Source: Devosia aquimaris
Lineage (GTDB): Bacteria; Pseudomonadota; Alphaproteobacteria; Rhizobiales; Devosiaceae
Assembly (NCBI RefSeq): GCF_020169335.1
Contig: NZ_JAIEZN010000001.1
Coordinates: 1,973,805 to 2,037,804 of the forward strand
Reading direction: 5' to 3'
Length of the DNA: 64,000 bases
The notes beneath the pieces were generated by a model. The model did not search any database and had not been told where the DNA came from. It saw only the letters and a list, made by a program, of their open reading frames with translations. This document shows, one piece after another, positions 44,450-52,078 of the stretch (within the stretch, counting starts at the first letter, position 1; each line of letters starts with the position of its first letter). The position numbers and the translations under genes are program-made.

Positions 44450-45454
44450 ATGTCGGCCATTATCGAAGTCAGCGGCGTCGCCAAGACGTTCCGCCAGCCC
44501 AAGCGCCTGCCCGGCCTGGGCGGCGCCATTCGCAGCCTGTTCAGCCGCGACTACACCGAGGTGCGCGCGGTGCAGGATGTGTCCTTTGCCATCGCGCCCG
44601 GCGAGGCCGTTGGCTATCTCGGCCCCAATGGCGCCGGCAAATCAACCATGATCAAGATGATGACCGGCATTCTGGTGCCCACAGCCGGCAGTCTCAGTGT
44701 GCTCGGCCGCGAGCCCCATGCCCACCGCATGACCAATGCCGCCGAAATCGGCGTGGTCTTCGGCCAGCGCAGCCAGCTCTGGTGGGATTTGCCGGTGCGC
44801 GACAGCTTCGATCTGCATCGCCACATCTACGAAGTGCCCGAGGCGCGCTTTGCCGACAACCTGGCATTCCTCACCACCATGCTGGGCATGGCCGACTATC
44901 TCGACCGCCCGGTGCGCCAGCTCAGCCTCGGCCAGCGCATGCGCGCCGAAATCGCCATGGCCCTGCTGCACGATCCCAAGATTCTGTTCCTCGATGAACC
45001 CACCATCGGTCTCGACGTCGTGGCCAAGGATGCGGTGCGCAAATTCCTCGCGCAGATCAACCGCGAGCGCGGCACCACCATCATCCTCACCACCCATGAC
45101 CTGCAGGACATCGAGGAGATTTGCCCGCGCCTGATCATGGTCGACGACGGCAAACTGTTGTTCGATGGCGAGCTACCGCGCCTGCGCGCCGCGCTCGGTT
45201 CGCGCCGTCGCCTGCGCCTAGAATTCGGCAGCGATCCCGGCCCCATCACCCTGACTACCGCCCGCCTCGTCACCGACGACGGCGCCGCCAAGCATTTCCT
45301 GCTCGACGCCGAAGACACCTCCATTCTCGATGTGCTCACCGAACTGGGCAGCGGCTATGACCTCAAGGACGTGACGCTGGAGGAGCCAGCAATCGAGGAG
45401 GTGATCCGCACCTTCTACCAGTCCAAGCCCCAGCGCGCGGCGGAAGCGCTATGA
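44450..45454 (+). CDS. ABC-2 exporter ATP-binding protein
   Basis: 334 residues. One nucleotide-binding domain with Walker A GPNGAGKST, signature LSLGQRMRAEIA, Walker B ILFLDEPTIGLD and H-loop TTHDL, and a C-terminal DUF4162-like tail. The N-terminal insert FRQPKRLPGLGGAIRSLFSR before the first strand is typical of the ABC-2 type with ABC2_membrane_6 permeases. Start at 44450 (MSAIIEVSGV). Overlaps the first permease by ATGA (45451-45454). The substrate is unknown. Confidence 0.92.
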   Translation: MSAIIEVSGVAKTFRQPKRLPGLGGAIRSLFSRDYTEVRAVQDVSFAIAPGEAVGYLGPNGAGKSTMIKMMTGILVPTAGSLSVLGREPHAHRMTNAAEIGVVFGQRSQLWWDLPVRDSFDLHRHIYEVPEARFADNLAFLTTMLGMADYLDRPVRQLSLGQRMRAEIAMALLHDPKILFLDEPTIGLDVVAKDAVRKFLAQINRERGTTIILTTHDLQDIEEICPRLIMVDDGKLLFDGELPRLRAALGSRRRLRLEFGSDPGPITLTTARLVTDDGAAKHFLLDAEDTSILDVLTELGSGYDLKDVTLEEPAIEEVIRTFYQSKPQRAAEAL

Positions 45455-46254
45455 AAGCCCGGGCCTATGCGGCCTTCACCGTCAATGCCTTCCAGTCGCG
45501 CCTGGCCTATCGCAGCGCGGTCTGGTCGGCGGCCTTTGGCGATTTGGTCTTCATCTTTGCCCGCATCGCCATCTGGGTCTCGGTCTATGGCGCCGCCACC
45601 AGCACCATGACCGATGGCGTCACCCTGCCCCAGGCCATCACCTACGCCATCATCGCCGGCCCCGTCCTTTATTGGGATTTCGCCCGCCTGCTGCACGATG
45701 TTGGAACCGCCATCCAGACCGGCGACGTCGCGGTCTACCTGCTCAAGCCGCTGCATTACCCAGCCTTCCTGCTGGCCAGCCACATCGGCCACTTCCTCTT
45801 CGAGCTGCTGCTGGTTGTGCTCCCCGTCGTTGTCATCGCCGGACTTACCTATGGCATGGTGCCACCTGCCAGCCTTTTTCATGCCCTGGCCTTCCTGGGC
45901 TATTGGGCCCTGTCCTTCATGATGCTGTTTGCCCTGGCGAGCCTTGCTGGCCTTGCGGCGTTCTGGCTGATGACCGCCTCGGCGCTCGAATGGTTCCTGA
46001 TGAGCATCATGACCCTGCTTTCGGGCGGCCTCGTGCCGCTCTGGCTCTTCCCTGGCTGGCTGGCGGCGATTGCCGGCCATTTGCCCTTTGCCTGGGTCTC
46101 CTACTATCCGGCGGCGGTCTATCTCGGCCGGCTCGATGTGAGCCAGACGCTGCTCTATTTTGCCATTGGCCTCGTCTGGCTGGCGGTCCTGCTTGGCGCC
46201 CTTGCTTGGCTATGGACCCGCGCCCGCCACCGCCTCATCGTGCAGGGAGGCTGA
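45451..46254 (+). CDS. ABC-2 family permease, first subunit
   Basis: 267 residues with six predicted helices. The pattern FTVNAFQSRLAYRSAVWSAA, DVAVYLLKPLHYPAFLLASH and FPGWLAAIAGHLPFAWVSYY matches the ABC2_membrane_6 (DUF990-like) permeases that come in pairs with one ATPase. Start at 45451 overlaps the ATPase stop. Forms a heterodimeric channel with the next gene. Confidence 0.88.
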   Translation: MKARAYAAFTVNAFQSRLAYRSAVWSAAFGDLVFIFARIAIWVSVYGAATSTMTDGVTLPQAITYAIIAGPVLYWDFARLLHDVGTAIQTGDVAVYLLKPLHYPAFLLASHIGHFLFELLLVVLPVVVIAGLTYGMVPPASLFHALAFLGYWALSFMMLFALASLAGLAAFWLMTASALEWFLMSIMTLLSGGLVPLWLFPGWLAAIAGHLPFAWVSYYPAAVYLGRLDVSQTLLYFAIGLVWLAVLLGALAWLWTRARHRLIVQGG

Positions 46255-46257
46255 GAC

Positions 46258-47064
46258 ATGGCCCTGGTCCGCACCCTTGCCGTCATCCCCCATCTGGTGC
46301 GCATGTTCGTACGCACCAAGCTCGAGTATCCCGGCGCCCTGGTGCTGTCCTGGGTCTCCCAGGCCGTCTCCTACGGCAGCATGTACACGGCCATTGCCCT
46401 CATCGTCGCCCGCTTCGGCACGCTGGGCGGCTGGTCGTGGTCCGAGATCGCCCTGTTGCTCAGCTTTCACCTGCTGGCCTATTCCACGGGCGCCAGCTTC
46501 AGTTTCACCCAGTTCCGCGTCATGGAGGATCTGGTGCGCCAGGGCACCATGGATGCGCTGCTGGTCAAGCCCATCAGCACCTGGACCTATCTGGTCTTCT
46601 CCGGCTTCAACATCGGTTATGCCGGCCATGTCGCCCTGGCCATCGGCCTCATGGGCTGGGCGCTGACACAGGTCGAAGTCACTTGGTCCTTTCCATTGGC
46701 ACTTTATTTCATTGCTACCCTGGTCAGCGGCGCCATGGTGGTCTGCGCGCTGATGACCATGATTGGCGCCACCGCCATGGTCTTTGTCCGCTCGCGCCAT
46801 CTCTATTCGATCTTCTTCGGCTTCTGGGAGCTGGCGCGCTATCCCATCACCATCTTCCCGCTGCCCATCCAGGTTCTCCTGCTGACAGCAGTCCCGCTCG
46901 GCTTCATCAGCACGGTGCCCGTCTCGGTCATCCTGGGCAAGCCTGTGCCCATGCTGGGCGATTTCGCCGGCCTGGCCTGCGTGTTGGCCGGCCCCGCCAT
47001 GGCGGGCCTCGCCATGCTCCACTGGCGCTGGTGCCTGCGCAATTACCAGGGCGCAGGCGGCTAA
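46258..47064 (+). CDS. ABC-2 family permease, second subunit
   Basis: 268 residues, six predicted helices, paralogous to the first permease: RMFVRTKLEYPGALVLSWVS, QGTMDALLVKPISTWTYLVF, ELARYPITIFPLPIQVLL. Starts three bases after the first permease. Its stop precedes the aroG leader region by 44 bases; whether exporter transcripts read into the attenuator is open. Confidence 0.88.
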   Translation: MALVRTLAVIPHLVRMFVRTKLEYPGALVLSWVSQAVSYGSMYTAIALIVARFGTLGGWSWSEIALLLSFHLLAYSTGASFSFTQFRVMEDLVRQGTMDALLVKPISTWTYLVFSGFNIGYAGHVALAIGLMGWALTQVEVTWSFPLALYFIATLVSGAMVVCALMTMIGATAMVFVRSRHLYSIFFGFWELARYPITIFPLPIQVLLLTAVPLGFISTVPVSVILGKPVPMLGDFAGLACVLAGPAMAGLAMLHWRWCLRNYQGAGG

Positions 47065-47072
47065 AGTTGGAG

Positions 47073-47101
47073 TCGACAAACGCAAAACGCCGCGCTACAT
47101 C
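47073..47101 (+). promoter_or_regulatory. Candidate promoter of the aroG attenuator transcript
   Basis: TCGACA (47073-47078) and TACATC (47096-47101) separated by 17 bases resemble alphaproteobacterial -35 and -10 elements. The start of RNA would fall at about 47108-47109, on the first base of the leader-peptide ATG. That would explain the missing ribosome site and resembles the leaderless trpL of Sinorhizobium. Confidence 0.45.
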
Positions 47102-47108
47102 TTCGGGC

Positions 47109-47189
47109 ATGATCCGTTCAGTCGCCACCATCTCGTTTTGGTATTTTAGCTATCCGCTCCCGGCGGAGGCTACCGCGCGCTTGATCTGA
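47109..47189 (+). CDS. aroG leader peptide (Phe/Trp/Tyr-rich)
   Basis: 26-codon open frame, peptide MIRSVATISFWYFSYP followed by LPAEATARLI. Codons 10-15 specify Phe-Trp-Tyr-Phe-Ser-Tyr, five aromatic residues in six, as in attenuator leaders. The frame stops at 47187-47189, 94 bases before aroG. No Shine-Dalgarno is present; see the candidate promoter at 47073-47101. Stalling at codons 10-15 leaves the antiterminator base 47162 onward uncovered, while a ribosome at the stop codon covers it. The exporter-gene frame also reads through this region, but only by chance. Confidence 0.8.
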   Translation: MIRSVATISFWYFSYPLPAEATARLI

Positions 47190-47245
47190 TCCCCCAGGAT
47201 ACGACCAAACCCGAAGCCAGCCGCCCCCCTTGAGGCGGCTTTTTT
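47162..47245 (+). promoter_or_regulatory. Transcription attenuator (antiterminator and terminator) of aroG
   Basis: The terminator is AGCCGCC (47219-47225) / GGCGGCT (47234-47240), loop CCCCTTGA, then TTTTT (47241-47245). Competing structure: GGCGG (47162-47166) pairs with CCGCC (47221-47225), and GGCT (47168-47171) pairs with AGCC (47215-47218); these share the CCGCC arm, so only one can form. It is located between the leader peptide and aroG. The logic predicts read-through when Phe, Trp or Tyr tRNA is uncharged. Confidence 0.78.
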
Positions 47246-47283
47246 ACTGGCCGCCTCGCCCAGATATCCCCGAGGAACCAGTT

Positions 47284-48357
47284 ATGTTGAAGTCCACAGA
47301 CGATCTGCGCATCAGTGCCATCAAGGAACTGACCACTCCCATCGAGGTGATGCGCCAGCACCCGCGCACCGATGCTGCCACCCGCACCGTCATCAGCGCC
47401 CGCCACGCCGTTCACAATATTCTCGCCGGCACCGATGATCGCCTGACCGTGGTGGTGGGCCCCTGCTCCATCCACGATCCGGCCGCCGCGCTCGACTACG
47501 CCAAGCGCCTCTCGGCCCTGCGCGACACGCTCGGCGACCGCCTTGAGATCATCATGCGCGTCTACTTCGAAAAGCCCCGTACCACGGTGGGCTGGAAGGG
47601 CCTGATCAACGATCCCAACCTCGATGGCAGCTTCGACATCGACAATGGGCTGCATACCGCTCGCGCCCTGCTGCTCGACATCGCCAACATAGGCATGCCG
47701 GCCGCCTGCGAATTCCTCGACATGACCACGCCGCAATACATTGCCGATCTCGTCAGCTGGGCCGCCATCGGCGCCCGCACCACCGAGAGCCAGATCCACC
47801 GCGAACTGGCCTCGGGCCTGTCCTGCCCGGTCGGCTTCAAGAATGGCACCGACGGCAACGTCAAGATCGCCCTCGATGCCGTTGCCTCGGCCAGCCAGCC
47901 GCACCATTTCCTGGCTGTCACCAAGTCCGGTCGCTCGGCCATTGCCGCCACCACCGGCAATGCCGACTGCCACATCATCCTGCGCGGCGGCAAGGCGCCC
48001 AACTACGACGCTGCAGGCGTCGAGGCCGCAGCCCAGGCTGCTGAAAAAGCCGGGCTGCCCGCCACCATCATGATCGACGCCAGCCACGCCAATTCGTCCA
48101 AGAAGCCCGAGAACCAGCCCGCTGTCCTCGCCGACATCGGCGACCAGCTGGCTGCGGGTGATCGTCGCATCATCGGCGTCATGGTCGAATCCAACCTCGT
48201 GGCCGGTCGCCAGGATCTCATCCCGGGTCAGCCGCTGGTCTATGGCCAGTCGATCACCGATGGCTGCATCGATTGGGACACCACGGTCACCGCTCTCACC
48301 GCCCTGGCCGATGCCGTCACCGCCCGCCGGGCTGCCACCAACCAGCAGGTGGCGTGA
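47284..48357 (+). CDS. aroG: 3-deoxy-7-phosphoheptulonate (DAHP) synthase, class I
   Basis: 357 residues. Condenses phosphoenolpyruvate and erythrose 4-phosphate, the entry step of the shikimate pathway. It is of AroG/AroF type: TDDLRISAIKELTTPIEVMR, VVVGPCSIHDPAAALDYAK, MRVYFEKPRTTVGWKGLIND, ARTTESQIHRELASGLSCPV and metal-site IMIDASHANSSKK. Full length. Start at 47284 has GAGGAA before it. The E. coli isozyme to which it corresponds (Phe- or Tyr-inhibited) cannot be assigned with certainty. Regulation by attenuation is strongly suggested by the leader at 47109-47245. Confidence 0.93.
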   Translation: MLKSTDDLRISAIKELTTPIEVMRQHPRTDAATRTVISARHAVHNILAGTDDRLTVVVGPCSIHDPAAALDYAKRLSALRDTLGDRLEIIMRVYFEKPRTTVGWKGLINDPNLDGSFDIDNGLHTARALLLDIANIGMPAACEFLDMTTPQYIADLVSWAAIGARTTESQIHRELASGLSCPVGFKNGTDGNVKIALDAVASASQPHHFLAVTKSGRSAIAATTGNADCHIILRGGKAPNYDAAGVEAAAQAAEKAGLPATIMIDASHANSSKKPENQPAVLADIGDQLAAGDRRIIGVMVESNLVAGRQDLIPGQPLVYGQSITDGCIDWDTTVTALTALADAVTARRAATNQQVA

Positions 48358-48361
48358 GGCG

Positions 48362-48736
48362 ATGGCGATACCAGCGGTCATAGAGGCCTATATCGCGGCC
48401 TACAACGCCCGGGACATCGACCGGATGCTGGACTGTCTGGCCGAGGACGTTGTGTTTCGCAATCTGTCCGCTGGCCAGGTGACAGCAGAGGCAATCGGCA
48501 AGCCGTCATTTGCCCAGATGGCCCATGCAGGGGCCGCCGCGTTCACCACGCGGCGGCAGGTGGTGAGGCACGCGATCACTGTAGCCGACACCACCCTGGT
48601 CGAGATCGACTACACCGCCACGGTGGCGGCCGATCTCCCCAATGGTTGGAAAGCCGGACAAAACCTCGCCTTTGCCGGCGCCTCCCTGTTTCGCGTCAGG
48701 TCGGGGCAAATCTTGGAAATCATCGACCAGAGCTGA
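48362..48736 (+). CDS. SnoaL-like/NTF2-fold protein
   Basis: 124 residues of a cone-shaped NTF2-like fold: VIEAYIAAYNARDIDRMLDC, LAEDVVFRNLSAGQVTAEA, then FAGASLFRVRSGQILEIIDQ. Such proteins are isomerases, hydratases or simply ligand binders; the function here is unknown. Start at 48362, four bases after the aroG stop, so probably co-transcribed. In-frame codons back to 48158 lie within aroG and are ignored. Confidence 0.8.
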   Translation: MAIPAVIEAYIAAYNARDIDRMLDCLAEDVVFRNLSAGQVTAEAIGKPSFAQMAHAGAAAFTTRRQVVRHAITVADTTLVEIDYTATVAADLPNGWKAGQNLAFAGASLFRVRSGQILEIIDQS

Positions 48737-48799
48737 TGCTCCTGGGCAGCAAGGTCAGGCAGGCTTGACCCCACCCCACCCTTCCTGTTCTCTCCGCTC

Positions 48800-49366
48800 A
48801 TGGCCAAGAATCCCCTGCTGCTCGTCCCCAACCAGATCACCATTGCCCGCATCGCGGCGATCATCCCCATCGTCTGGCTGGCGCTGGCGGGCGATCCCAC
48901 CCTGCGCGTGCTGGCTCTTGTCCTTTATGTCCTGGCGGCAGCCAGTGACTGGCTCGATGGCTACCTCGCCCGCGCCTGGGCGCAGTATTCCCCGCTCGGC
49001 CGCATGCTCGACCCCATTGCCGACAAGCTCCTGGTCGGCGTGCTGATCGTCGCCCTCGCCTGGGATCACAGCCTTTCGGCGCTCGAACTGGTCCCGGCCT
49101 GCGCCATCCTCTTCCGGGAAATCTTCATCTCCGGCCTGCGCGAATTTCTCGGCAATGCCAAGGTCGTCCTCGCGGTGACACAGCTCGCCAAGTGGAAGAC
49201 CACCGTGCAGCTTGTGGCCCTGGCCTTCGTGCTGGTCCGCCCGCTGCTGCCCGTGGTCGACATCCCCACCAGCCTCCTCCTCTGGCTGGCCGGCGTCATG
49301 ACGGTCTGGACCGGCTGGCAATATCTGCGCGCCAGCTGGCCGCATCTGTCTGGCGACCCGGCATGA
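48800..49366 (+). CDS. pgsA: Phosphatidylglycerophosphate synthase
   Basis: 188 residues, membrane CDP-alcohol phosphotransferase making phosphatidylglycerol phosphate from CDP-diacylglycerol and glycerol 3-phosphate. The CDP-OH motif is complete: SDWLDGYLARAWAQYS followed by PLGRMLDPIADK. Four to six membrane helices. Start at 48800 (MAKNPLLLVPN). Stop overlaps moaD by ATGA (49363-49366). Confidence 0.95.
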   Translation: MAKNPLLLVPNQITIARIAAIIPIVWLALAGDPTLRVLALVLYVLAAASDWLDGYLARAWAQYSPLGRMLDPIADKLLVGVLIVALAWDHSLSALELVPACAILFREIFISGLREFLGNAKVVLAVTQLAKWKTTVQLVALAFVLVRPLLPVVDIPTSLLLWLAGVMTVWTGWQYLRASWPHLSGDPA

Positions 49367-49614
49367 AGATCCTCTACTTCGCCTGGCTGCGCGAACGTCT
49401 CAATCGGGGCGAGGAACACGTGTCTCCGCCCGCCGAGGTCGCCACTGTCAGTGACCTCATCGACTGGCTTGCCGCACGCGACGAGGCCTTTGCCCATGCC
49501 GTCAGCAAACGCAGCCTCATTCGCGCTGCCGTCGATGCCCGGCTTGTGCCGCATGACGCGCCCATAGCCGGCGCCGGAGTCGTCGCCCTCTTCCCGCCCA
49601 TGACCGGAGGCTGA
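49363..49614 (+). CDS. moaD: Molybdopterin synthase small subunit
   Basis: 83 residues, ubiquitin-like sulfur carrier ending in the required Gly-Gly (ALFPPMTGG). Core MKILYFAWLRERLNRGEEHV and LVPHDAPIAGAGVVAL match MoaD. Starts inside the pgsA stop (ATGA) and ends two bases before moaE. Works with MoaE to add sulfur to precursor Z in molybdenum cofactor synthesis. Confidence 0.94.
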   Translation: MKILYFAWLRERLNRGEEHVSPPAEVATVSDLIDWLAARDEAFAHAVSKRSLIRAAVDARLVPHDAPIAGAGVVALFPPMTGG

Positions 49615-49616
49615 CC

Positions 49617-50063
49617 ATGCCCGTCCGCGTCACCACGGAGCCCTTCGATCCGGGCGCCGAAACCAACGCCTTTCTCGCCGCCGGCCAGGGCGCCGGCGCT
49701 GCCGTCACCTTCACTGGCGTCGTCCGCTCCAGCCCTGACGATCCGGTCACCAGCCTGACTCTCGAATGCTATCCTGAGCTCGCTATCAACCAGCTCGAAG
49801 CGATCCTGGCTGACGCCACCGCCCGCTTTGAGCTGCTCGCAGCCACCGTCATCCACCGCTACGGGACGCTTGCGCCGGGCGAACCGATCGTCCAGGTCAT
49901 GACCCTCTCGCCTCACCGGGCTGCCGCCTTCCGGGGCGCCGAATTCCTTATGGATTACCTCAAGACCGACGCGCCCTTCTGGAAGCAGGAGTCAGGTCCC
50001 AACGGCACTGTTTGGGTGGCTCCGCGTGACGAAGACGATACCGCAAAGGCCCGCTGGTCGTGA
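49617..50063 (+). CDS. moaE: Molybdopterin synthase catalytic subunit
   Basis: 148 residues. Family features: GAAVTFTGVVRSSPDDPVTS, LECYPELAINQLEAI, VIHRYGTLAPGEPIVQVM and the active-site lysine region MDYLKTDAPFWKQES. Pairs with MoaD, whose C-terminal Gly-Gly inserts into the MoaE active site. Normal length. The 96 bases to the Mla-like operon contain that operon's candidate promoter (TATACT near 50114). Confidence 0.95.
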   Translation: MPVRVTTEPFDPGAETNAFLAAGQGAGAAVTFTGVVRSSPDDPVTSLTLECYPELAINQLEAILADATARFELLAATVIHRYGTLAPGEPIVQVMTLSPHRAAAFRGAEFLMDYLKTDAPFWKQESGPNGTVWVAPRDEDDTAKARWS

Positions 50064-50159
50064 TCCCGCATTGCATGGGGACAACAGTTGATCCCTCATG
50101 CCTCTTCGATGCGTATACTCCTGCAAAAGCGGCCAGAACATGCTATTGCAGTCGCAACA

Positions 50160-51308
50160 ATGATTGGCACAAATAGTTCTATGGCGCGATTTGTCGAGCT
50201 CGGCGCAGCACAGGGAGCAGGCCGCACGATCCTGTGCGTCGGCGACTGGACGGCCGCAAATGCCCGCGAGCTCGAACGCGACATCGCCGAACTGGGCCTG
50301 TCTCCAGCCGAGCGCAGTGCCGCGCGGATCGATATCTCCCGCCTGAACACGCTCGATACAGCGGGGGCATGGCTGCTCACCCAGTTGGGTCGCGAACGGG
50401 CCGATTCGACCGCCGCCTTTGTCGGCGCCTCGCCCAAGCACGCCACCCTGCTGCAGCGAATAGCAGCATACGATCCCAAGGCCCCCGCAAGCCGTCCGCA
50501 CGACAACCCCCTGCTCGTGCCCTTCATCGGCTTGGGCCGCACTGTCATCGGCGCGCTGCGGGACGTCATTGCCGTCAACGAAACCCAGGGCCGCATCCTG
50601 GGCGCCCTGGCGCAGACCGCCACCTTCCAGGCCCCGCTGCGCCTCGCCAGCTTCGTGAACCAGTTCGAGCAGATCATTCTGCGCGCCATCCCGATCGTCG
50701 CGCTGATCTCGCTGGTTGTCGGCGCCATCATCACGCAGCAGACCATTCTGCAGCTGCGCAATTTCGGCGCCTCGATCCTGGTGGTCGACCTGGCCGCCAT
50801 CCTGATGTTCCGCGAAATCGGCGTCCTGCTTGCTGCCATCATGGTGGCCGGTCGCTCGGGTTCCGCCATCACCGCCGAAATCGGCTCCATGCGCATCCGC
50901 GAGGAGTTTGATGCCCTGCGGGTCATGGGCGTTGATCCCTACCAGGCCTTGCTGCTGCCCCGCGTCTTCGCCCTGGTCATCGGCCTGCCGCTCCTGGCCT
51001 TCGTTGGGTCCATGGCCGGCCTGCTCGGCGCCATCCTCGTCGGCCAGGCCTATGGTGGCATCCCTATCGAGACCTTCATCCTGCGCCTGCGCGACGCCAT
51101 GACTGTCACCAGCGTCGCTGTGGGCCTGCTCAAGGCGCCCTTCATGGGCTTCCTGATTGGCCTGCTGGCCTCGCTCGAAGGCATGAAGGTGCAGGGGTCT
51201 TCCGAATCCCTGGGGCGCCGCACCACCTCATCGGTGGTCAAATCCATCTTCGTGGTCATCGTGGCCGACGGCCTGTTCGCCATCTTCTTTGCGGCGATCA
51301 AGTTCTGA
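50160..51308 (+). CDS. Mla-type ABC transporter permease with N-terminal STAS domain
   Basis: 382 residues. The N-terminal 110 residues form a STAS-like (MlaB-like) domain (TILCVGDWTAANARELERDI, ARIDISRLNTLDTAGAWLLT); the rest is MlaE with five helices and GAIITQQTILQLRNFGASIL, MVAGRSGSAITAEIGSMRIR and EEFDALRVMGVDPYQALLLP. It moves phospholipid between the membranes with 51311 and 52079. Start is uncertain (50160 or 50181); a TATACT near 50114 makes the earlier in-frame codons unlikely. The MlaB-like part is fused rather than separate. Confidence 0.9.
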   Translation: MIGTNSSMARFVELGAAQGAGRTILCVGDWTAANARELERDIAELGLSPAERSAARIDISRLNTLDTAGAWLLTQLGRERADSTAAFVGASPKHATLLQRIAAYDPKAPASRPHDNPLLVPFIGLGRTVIGALRDVIAVNETQGRILGALAQTATFQAPLRLASFVNQFEQIILRAIPIVALISLVVGAIITQQTILQLRNFGASILVVDLAAILMFREIGVLLAAIMVAGRSGSAITAEIGSMRIREEFDALRVMGVDPYQALLLPRVFALVIGLPLLAFVGSMAGLLGAILVGQAYGGIPIETFILRLRDAMTVTSVAVGLLKAPFMGFLIGLLASLEGMKVQGSSESLGRRTTSSVVKSIFVVIVADGLFAIFFAAIKF

Positions 51309-51310
51309 CC

Positions 51311-52075
51311 ATGACCCAGCCCGCATCCATCATGACGGTCAACGATCTCGAAGTCGGCTTTGGCGCCACGACGGTCATCGACGGCCTGAGCTTTGACCTG
51401 CGCGACGGCGAAATCCTAGGCCTGATCGGCCCCTCTGGTTCGGGCAAGTCCGTCACGCTACGCGCCATCGTGGGCCTCATCGCGCCCCGCGGCGGCACCG
51501 TCAGCTTCGCCGGCCACACCTATTCGGACCTCACCATGCAGCAGCAGGCGCAGGTCCGGCGCGACTGGGGCGTGCTGTTCCAGCAGGGCGCGCTGTTCTC
51601 CTCGCTCAGCGTGATCGAGAACATCGAGTTTCCCATGCGCGAGCATCTCGACATGCCGCCGCGCCTGCGCCGGGAACTGGCGCGTATGAAGCTTGATCTG
51701 GTGGGCCTGCCGCCCGAAGCGGCCTGGTCCTATCCCGCCCAGCTCTCGGGCGGCATGATCAAGCGTGCCGCGCTGGCGCGAGCGCTGGCCCTCGATCCCA
51801 GGATCCTGTTCCTGGACGAACCCACCGCCGGCCTCGATCCCATCGGCGCCGGCAAATTTGACGAGCTGATCGTCACCTTGAGCGAGACGCTGGGCCTTTC
51901 CGTGCTAATGGTGACGCACGACCTGGACAGTCTGGAGGCGGCCTGCGACCGCATCGTTGCCCTGGCCCGCGGCAAGCTGCTCAAGGCCGGCACGCTTGCC
52001 GAGATGCGCGCAGCGGACGATCCTTGGCTCAGGGACTATTTCCACGGCCCCCGCGCCCACAACCCCGAAGGCTAG
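51311..52075 (+). CDS. Mla-type ABC transporter ATP-binding protein
   Basis: 254 residues. Walker A GPSGSGKS, signature LSGGMIKRAALARALALDP, Walker B ILFLDEPTAGLDP and H-loop VTHDLDS, with the MlaF-like FQQGALFSSLSVIENIEFPM. Starts two bases after the permease stop. Powers lipid transport by the MlaE-like permease; partner of the MlaD-like protein downstream. Confidence 0.94.
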   Translation: MTQPASIMTVNDLEVGFGATTVIDGLSFDLRDGEILGLIGPSGSGKSVTLRAIVGLIAPRGGTVSFAGHTYSDLTMQQQAQVRRDWGVLFQQGALFSSLSVIENIEFPMREHLDMPPRLRRELARMKLDLVGLPPEAAWSYPAQLSGGMIKRAALARALALDPRILFLDEPTAGLDPIGAGKFDELIVTLSETLGLSVLMVTHDLDSLEAACDRIVALARGKLLKAGTLAEMRAADDPWLRDYFHGPRAHNPEG

Positions 52076-52078
52076 ACC

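Noticed and set aside
45672..47189. 505-codon plus-strand frame that ends with the leader-peptide sequence
   Set aside because: Out of frame with two certain permease genes; only its last 26 codons, from the ATG at 47109, are considered a real leader peptide.
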